Shown here: positions 59,132 through 64,000 of the stretch, piece by piece
Position numbering within the stretch: the stretch's first letter is position 1
Layout: the number at the start of each line of letters is the position of its first letter
NCBI GenBank assembly: GCA_022711465.1
Contig: JAKLEZ010000014.1
Span: 62,001-126,000, forward strand
DNA: 64,000 nt
Direction: 5' to 3'
From: Planctomycetota bacterium
GTDB taxonomy: Bacteria; Planctomycetota; Phycisphaerae; UBA1845; PWPN01
Notes under the pieces: generated by a model
What the model saw: only the letters and a program-made list of their open reading frames with translations
Told to the model about the DNA's origin: nothing
Database searches by the model: none
Made by a program: the position numbers and the translations under genes

Positions 59132-60325
59132 ATGCCCCGATTCGACGCTGCCGACGAATACTTCAACCGCTCGTACGAGACCGTGACCGGTACACCCTAT
59201 GAGCACATGCCGGTCGTCTACGGCGTGTTCTGCCGCGAGCCAGGAATGATCACCGGCATGCAGGACGTATTGGAGCTGATCAACAACCACTGCCCGGGAC
59301 CAGTCACCGTCCGAGCCCTGTCCGACGGCGATCGGTTCGAACCCATGCACATCGTGATGACCCTCGAGGGCCCCTTCGGACAATTGGTGACCCTGGAAAC
59401 AACCTACCTCGGCATCTTGTCCCTGTCGGCCGCAACCGCCAACATGGCGGCCATCGTCGAGGCGGCCAATCCAGCCCAGGTCATCGATATGGCCGCCCGG
59501 CACTACCCGCCCGAACTGCTGGTCGCGATCGCCGAGGCGGCCGCAGTCGGCGGAGCCGCCGGAACCACCACGCCGCTCGGCCATGCCGCCGTCATCACAC
59601 GCTACGGCATCAGCGACGACCGCATCCAGATCGGTTCACGCGATTCGACGTCCTTCAGACTCCATGCAACCATCCCCCACGCCCTCAACGCCGTCTACGG
59701 CGGCAACAGCATCGAAAGTGCAGCCGCATATAACCACCGCTGCCCGGCCGCATCCCTCACTGTGCTCCTGGACGACGAGGGACGCGAGCGAGACATCTGC
59801 TCGGAGGCGGTCAAGCGCTTCGGATCCAGCTTGTACGGCGTGCGGCTGGACACCCCCGCCAATCGCGTCCACCAGGGCGGACACGAAAAGGCCGACCGGG
59901 CTCTGGAAATGCGCATCCTCTCGCAGGTCCCCCCCGCCGACCGCAAGGCAGCCATGGCCGCCCTCGCCCGGCACGGCTTCGGCCCGGGCGTCACCATCGA
60001 GGCCGCCTACACCATACGCGATCTGCTCGACAAGCTCGGCTCACGCCACACCCGGCTCGTGCTCAGCGGTGACTTCGATCTGGATAAGGTCCGGGCGTTC
60101 CGCCTCTGCAACGCCCCGGCCGACTACATCACCACCGGTTCGTGGGTTCGTTTCGGCATCTTCACCAGCGACATCCTCCGCGTTTTCGAGAACGACCACT
60201 GGATCCCGCGCTGCAAGACCGGGCGCGGCGGCGAACTGATCGAGCCGGACGGACTCCCCGTCGTGCTCCAAAAGAACGCCCCGACGGCCTCGCCACCCGA
60301 GACCGACGAGCCTAAAGTACTCTGA
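59132..60325 (+). CDS. Nicotinate phosphoribosyltransferase-like protein
   Basis: A 397-residue protein of the nicotinate/nicotinamide phosphoribosyltransferase family. It carries RALSDGDRFEPMHIVM (substrate-side strands), a GTTTPLGHAAV-like region and a phosphate-binding end TRLVLSGDFDLDKV.. with PADYITTGSWVRFGIF and the Gly-rich CKTGRGG. It would join PRPP and nicotinate in NAD salvage, though the exact base is not provable by eye. The heptamer array just before the ATG leaves no normal ribosome site. Confidence 0.76.
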   Translation: MPRFDAADEYFNRSYETVTGTPYEHMPVVYGVFCREPGMITGMQDVLELINNHCPGPVTVRALSDGDRFEPMHIVMTLEGPFGQLVTLETTYLGILSLSAATANMAAIVEAANPAQVIDMAARHYPPELLVAIAEAAAVGGAAGTTTPLGHAAVITRYGISDDRIQIGSRDSTSFRLHATIPHALNAVYGGNSIESAAAYNHRCPAASLTVLLDDEGRERDICSEAVKRFGSSLYGVRLDTPANRVHQGGHEKADRALEMRILSQVPPADRKAAMAALARHGFGPGVTIEAAYTIRDLLDKLGSRHTRLVLSGDFDLDKVRAFRLCNAPADYITTGSWVRFGIFTSDILRVFENDHWIPRCKTGRGGELIEPDGLPVVLQKNAPTASPPETDEPKVL

Positions 60326-60429
60326 GTGCTCGGCTTAGCGCCCCCTTGACCGTGGACCTCTCCGGGCAGCAGGCCGGGCCGGCAGGAATTGTGAACCGGC
60401 TTTACGCCCGGCTTACCAGCGTTGAACAA

Positions 60430-60465
60430 ATTCGACTTGGTTTCCACAGGTCGAATCGAGATAAT
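60430..60465 (+). promoter_or_regulatory. Promoter with inverted repeat upstream of secreted protein gene
   Basis: ATTCGAC (60430-60436) and GTCGAAT (60450-60456) are a seven-base inverted repeat around the element TTGGTT, 17 bases, GATAAT (60437-60465). It would start a 125-base leader before ATG 60597. The inverted repeat could be an operator. Confidence 0.4.
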
Positions 60466-60596
60466 GAGCCCACTCGCGGGGGGTGTCGGAGGCGCCCCTG
60501 TTCTTCCCGAGAGGGTCCCGGATCGAGAGACGCGGCAGCAGCAGTGCTCTCCAGAGCGCCATGCCTGTCTCTCACTTCTGAAAGGAGGTCATCACG

Positions 60597-63500
60597 ATGT
60601 CCCATCGCACCCCCCGTATCGCTGTCCTCGCCTGCGCAACCCTGGCCGTGACCGCCGGCACCGGCCTGGCCGCGACTATCGCCGACGCCAAGACCCACGC
60701 CATGGGTGAGACGGTGACGATCGACAGTGCGGTCATCACCTCCACGACCGACCTGGTCAACAGCTCCTCGAGCGATTCAATGTACATCCAGGATGAAACC
60801 GGCGGCCTCACCCTCTACGGCTCACCGACGGCCATCGGGGCCATCCTCGCCATCGCCGGGGAAGGCGACGCCATCAGCATCACCGGTAAGGTCGTCATCT
60901 ACAACGGGCTGTTCGAACTGGGCACCCCCTTCACCGATGTGGTCAAGCTCGGACATCCCGGCATCCCGGCGCCGACCGAAGTCACCGTCGCCGACTTCCA
61001 GGACAACAGCCCCACCGCCGAAGCATTGGAGAGCAAGCTGGTCAAGCTCGGGAACGTCCTCTTCACCCAGATCGGCAACTTCGCCTACAATGTCAACTAC
61101 AAGGTCAAGGACGCTGACAACCCCGCTCCAACACCGGCGGCCACCACCCGCGTGTCCACCACCCTCCTCAACCTCGTGGGCGAGCCCATCCCGACCGTCG
61201 CGGTCGACCTGGTCGGTATCTTCAGCCAGTACAACTCCAGCAACCCCGCCGCCGGCTACCAGCTCCTGCTGCGCAGCAAGTCCGACGTGATCCCGGTCAA
61301 CGGCAACTTCCCGCCCAACGTCCTCGCCACGCCCCCCCTGGCCATCAACAAGGGCGCCGGCCCCGTCACCCTGACCATCCAGGCCACCGACCCGGACAAC
61401 GGACCGTTCCCGCTCAAGTACAGCGTGAAGAGCGGAGCCGCCGGCACCGGACCCTCGCTCAGCCTGCCCTTCTGCGGCACGCTGACCGACCCCGCAAGCA
61501 CCCCGGCCGGCAATGACGTGACCGCCGGCGGACCGCTGGTCGGCAACCAGGTCGTGTTCACACCCAACCCCGACGCGAGCGGATGGTTCGTCTTCACCCT
61601 GGCCGCCGACGATGGAGCCGGCACCGGCGAAGCCAAGGTCAACGTCTTCATCCAGGACACCACGCGGGCGGTCATCACGGAAATCATGTACGCACCGGCT
61701 AACAACAATCCCGACGAAGTCAATTTCGACAGCGACTGGGAGTGGGTCGAAATCACCAACCGCACCGATGCCGACATCTACCTGGGATCACTGCTCGACG
61801 GCGCCCTCACCACCCAGGATAACCTCTACTATCTCACCCTCCCCGCCAACGCCACCCTCGTGCTCGCCAAGCCCGACCGCGCAGTCTGGACCCGAGCCAT
61901 GTTCCTCACCGAGTGGAGCCCGCTGGCCGACACCACCGTGCTCCAGATGTTCGGCTACGGACTCGAAGGCGAACCGCGGCTGGGTAATGGCGGCGACCTC
62001 CTGCGATTGTTCGACGCCGACGGGAGACTGCTCGACGTGGTCGCCTTCACCAACGGCGACGGCTGGCCGATCGCCAACTACCAGAGCAGCATCTACCTGC
62101 GGCACGACGCCATCGACACCGCCGCCAACGACAGCGGAACCAACTGGCAGCTGTCCGTCTCCGGCGCCTGTGACGCCTGGACCACCCCCGGCGGCGACAT
62201 CGGCAGCCCGGGAGTCATACCCAGTAGTGACTGTAGTTTCCCGCCAACCGCCGACAACCTCGAGGCCTTCGTCACCCAAGACAGCTCGGTCGGCGTGGCC
62301 ATCACCCTGGTGGGCTCCGACCCGGACGGCAGCGAGGTGACCTTCCTGATCGTCACCGATCCGACCAGCGGTACCATGATCGACCCGGACAACAATGACG
62401 CCAGCGTGGGCGCCGGCAGCACCCTGGCCGCCACCCACGTCCGCTACTTCCCGGCCGCGGGCGTGAGCGGCGACGTCACCTTCACCTACAAGGTCAACGA
62501 CGGCTCAAACGACTCGCCGACGGCCACCGTCACCGTCCACATCATCCCCCCCGCCCCGGACAAGGTGATCATCACCGAGATCATGTACAATCCGAGCAAC
62601 CTCGACGCCAATTGGGAATGGGTCGAAGTCCATAACCTGACCGACAACCCCGTCGACCTCAAGACCCTCAACGATGCCAAGAACGAAAACGACGGGAACC
62701 TGGCGGGCATGACCCTGCTGGCCCACGAAACCAGAATAATCCTAAAGGAGGAAATAGCTGGTTTCAACCCCCGGACACTCGCCGAGTTCCTCGCGGAATG
62801 GTCGCCTCTGACCGCCGACCAGGTGCTCGCCATCAGCGGCACCAGCATCCTGCCTGCCCTGAACAACACCGGCGGCGATACCCTCACCCTCATCGGCGCG
62901 GACAACGCCGTCCTCGATACCGTCGTCTACGAAGTCGACAGCGCCAACGGCTGGCCCAGCAGTGACGGCAGGGCCAGCATCTACCTCAAGGCCGGATCCC
63001 TGACCACCACGGGCAACGACCTCGGAACCCACTGGGCCCTCTCGGTCGACGGCACCGACGGGGCCTACCGCAGCGCGACCAGCGAGACCGACATAACCTA
63101 CGACCTGGGCAGCCCCGGCATCTTGCCCGGCAGCATCCCCGTCACCCCGCCGGTCGTTCTCTCCATGGCCTCACGCAAGGGCCACGGTACCGCCGGAACA
63201 TTCGACATTCTCAACACGGATGCCAAGCCGATCGAGTGCCGCAAGGGCGGACCAACCCAACTGGTCGTCACCTTCGACAAGGCCATCGAGCAAGTCACCG
63301 GCACGAACGCCGACGTCAGCCTCTCCAGCGGCACGGTCGATTCCCTGCTCATCGACGGCCCCACCTTGACCATCAACCTGACCGGGGCCGCGGATTCGGC
63401 CGTCCTCGCCGTCGGCTTCGCGGGCATCGCCGCCAGCGGTACCCCCACCGCCCAAGTGACCGACACGGCCCGCATCTGCGTCCAGATCGGCGATGTGAAC

Positions 63501-63671
63501 CAGGATGGCAGGGTCAACGTGCTCGATATGACCCGGGTACGCAACAACACCGGGGCCACCCTCGTGACCACCAACTTCACGGCCGACCTCAATGTGGACG
63601 GCAGAGTGAACACCCTGGACATGACCACCGTGCGCCTCAACCTGGGCAAGGCGCCGCTGAACTGCCCTTGA
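60597..63671 (+). CDS. Large secreted protein with two lamin-tail domains and dockerin
   Basis: A 1024-residue exported protein. Signal peptide (RIAVLACATLAVTAGTGLA), an OB-fold-like N-domain (about 30-215), Ig/cadherin-like spacers, two lamin-tail domains (about 355-490, VITEIMYAPANN..WEWVEITN, and 655-800, VIITEIMYNPSN..WEWVEVHN), and a C-terminal dockerin (about 960-1024: GDVNQDGRVNVLDMT and ADLNVDGRVNTLDMT). Strong AAGGAGGT upstream of the ATG. Lamin-tail and dockerin proteins are common surface proteins of planctomycetes. No catalytic domain is seen. Predicted to bind cohesin-like partners at the cell surface. Confidence 0.85.
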   Translation: MSHRTPRIAVLACATLAVTAGTGLAATIADAKTHAMGETVTIDSAVITSTTDLVNSSSSDSMYIQDETGGLTLYGSPTAIGAILAIAGEGDAISITGKVVIYNGLFELGTPFTDVVKLGHPGIPAPTEVTVADFQDNSPTAEALESKLVKLGNVLFTQIGNFAYNVNYKVKDADNPAPTPAATTRVSTTLLNLVGEPIPTVAVDLVGIFSQYNSSNPAAGYQLLLRSKSDVIPVNGNFPPNVLATPPLAINKGAGPVTLTIQATDPDNGPFPLKYSVKSGAAGTGPSLSLPFCGTLTDPASTPAGNDVTAGGPLVGNQVVFTPNPDASGWFVFTLAADDGAGTGEAKVNVFIQDTTRAVITEIMYAPANNNPDEVNFDSDWEWVEITNRTDADIYLGSLLDGALTTQDNLYYLTLPANATLVLAKPDRAVWTRAMFLTEWSPLADTTVLQMFGYGLEGEPRLGNGGDLLRLFDADGRLLDVVAFTNGDGWPIANYQSSIYLRHDAIDTAANDSGTNWQLSVSGACDAWTTPGGDIGSPGVIPSSDCSFPPTADNLEAFVTQDSSVGVAITLVGSDPDGSEVTFLIVTDPTSGTMIDPDNNDASVGAGSTLAATHVRYFPAAGVSGDVTFTYKVNDGSNDSPTATVTVHIIPPAPDKVIITEIMYNPSNLDANWEWVEVHNLTDNPVDLKTLNDAKNENDGNLAGMTLLAHETRIILKEEIAGFNPRTLAEFLAEWSPLTADQVLAISGTSILPALNNTGGDTLTLIGADNAVLDTVVYEVDSANGWPSSDGRASIYLKAGSLTTTGNDLGTHWALSVDGTDGAYRSATSETDITYDLGSPGILPGSIPVTPPVVLSMASRKGHGTAGTFDILNTDAKPIECRKGGPTQLVVTFDKAIEQVTGTNADVSLSSGTVDSLLIDGPTLTINLTGAADSAVLAVGFAGIAASGTPTAQVTDTARICVQIGDVNQDGRVNVLDMTRVRNNTGATLVTTNFTADLNVDGRVNTLDMTTVRLNLGKAPLNCP

Positions 63672-63703
63672 GCATAAGAGGTTTAAGGTGGCTAAAGGAT
63701 CTA

Positions 63704-63754
63704 CGGCTCGGGCCGGGATGACTCGGCGGACGCCGACCATCCCCGCCCGAGCCG
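63704..63754 (+). terminator. Bidirectional terminator between convergent genes
   Basis: Two 17-base arms (63704-63720 and 63738-63754) are complementary at 16 of 17 positions, around a 17-base loop. They begin 33 bases after one stop and lie five bases before the stop of the convergent gene. No T run, so termination may need Rho or the hairpin alone. Confidence 0.6.
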
Positions 63755-63758
63755 CCTC

Positions 63759-64000
63759 TCAGCGCGGACAGGGGAACTGAAGCCAGTTCGACTCCAGGAG
63801 AACATCGACCCTCTCCGGCCAGACCTGAACATCCAGGATCGACCGACCCGCAACTCCCGCGGGCTGGGTCGGCACGGCCGGCTGGCCAATGACCCGCCCG
63901 GTCGCCTTGTCCAGGAGCAGCAGCCGCGGAACGATCACCCCGAGACGCGGCTCCACCGCGACGACGTCCTGGTCATGGTCGGAAGCCTGGCCGCCGGCCC
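63759..64000 (-). CDS. 3' end of a gene entering from the right (partial)
   Basis: The last 80 codons of a - strand gene whose start lies outside the window. The sequence DVVAVEPRLGVIVPRLLLLDKATGRVIGQ and the ending ILDVQVWPERVDVLLESNW resemble a beta-propeller or PQQ-like repeat protein, where GRVIG-type turns are frequent. The assignment is weak. It ends five bases past the terminator hairpin. Confidence 0.5.
   Translation of the reverse strand, partial: AGGQASDHDQDVVAVEPRLGVIVPRLLLLDKATGRVIGQPAVPTQPAGVAGRSILDVQVWPERVDVLLESNWLQFPCPR

Noticed and set aside
59335..59350. tRNA T-loop-like sequence GGTTCGAACCC
   Set aside because: It is inside the phosphoribosyltransferase coding region and no cloverleaf can be built around it.
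1..64000. CRISPR arrays, insertion sequences, prophage, replication origin
   Set aside because: No regularly spaced direct repeats, transposase or integrase motifs, phage structural genes or DnaA-box clusters were seen.

Overview
The window is high-GC (roughly 65%) bacterial chromosomal DNA that looks like a member of the Planctomycetota, probably of the Phycisphaerae type. This rests on gene content only: a Ser/Thr kinase carrying a long WD40 array, several ECF sigma factors, PEP-CTERM and dockerin-type secreted proteins, kelch, lamin-tail and NPCBM proteins, a VIT/VWA lipoprotein, and a type II secretion operon with a PilM/PilN-like GspL. No rRNA, tRNA, CRISPR array, insertion sequence, phage gene or replication origin was recognised.

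Layout. (1) 1-10549, + strand: a tightly overlapping type II secretion operon, tail of a probable gspE, then gspF-G-H-I-J-K-L-M, a GspC-like protein, gspD and a lipoprotein. (2) 10644-16565: a RhaT-like symporter diverging from a giant kinase-WD40 protein, followed by a long RNA-like hairpin and an ECF sigma factor. (3) 16664-24601, - strand: purB with a membrane protein, a Tat-exported phosphoesterase, two PEP-CTERM proteins, gatB and an NhaR-like LysR regulator that has a near-consensus promoter predicting a leaderless mRNA. (4) 24728-31698, + strand, is the most interesting part. Hpf, an unknown protein, a stand-alone glycogen-binding (CBM48) protein, Rnk and a broken zinc-ribbon gene precede three closely packed enzymes: a PTS EIIA domain fused to an opine dehydrogenase, a cobalamin-binding mutase-like protein, and an asparagine-synthetase-like protein lacking its glutaminase cysteine. 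These look like an undescribed amino-acid-derived metabolite pathway that may respond to nitrogen or phosphotransfer status.

(5) 31804-39328: an unknown protein, a decayed PafA-type phosphatase, a kelch-metallopeptidase-dockerin protein, and fumC with a small membrane protein. (6) 39402-44929, - strand: an M16 peptidase followed by three exported proteins (coiled-coil, helical-repeat, NPCBM). Hairpins sit directly after two of the stops. (7) 45407-54569, + strand: a DUF362 protein, a two-component system, a RuvC-like protein and two GH13 alpha-glucan enzymes, one with a GH2-like domain nested in its N-terminal part. (8) 54812-58919, - strand: a probable operon of ECF sigma factor, membrane-anchored dockerin protein, small exported protein and VIT/VWA lipoprotein. 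(9) 59132-64000: a nicotinate phosphoribosyltransferase-like gene, a large lamin-tail/dockerin secreted protein, a strong bidirectional terminator, and the 3' end of a gene entering from the right.

Connections. The secretion operon could export the many signal-peptide proteins, although no substrate can be assigned from sequence. The CBM48 protein, pullulanase and GH13 protein suggest glycogen-like storage. Short heptamer arrays occur at or near three gene starts and are a repeat class worth following genome-wide. All functional assignments come from reading motifs by eye. No database search was run.
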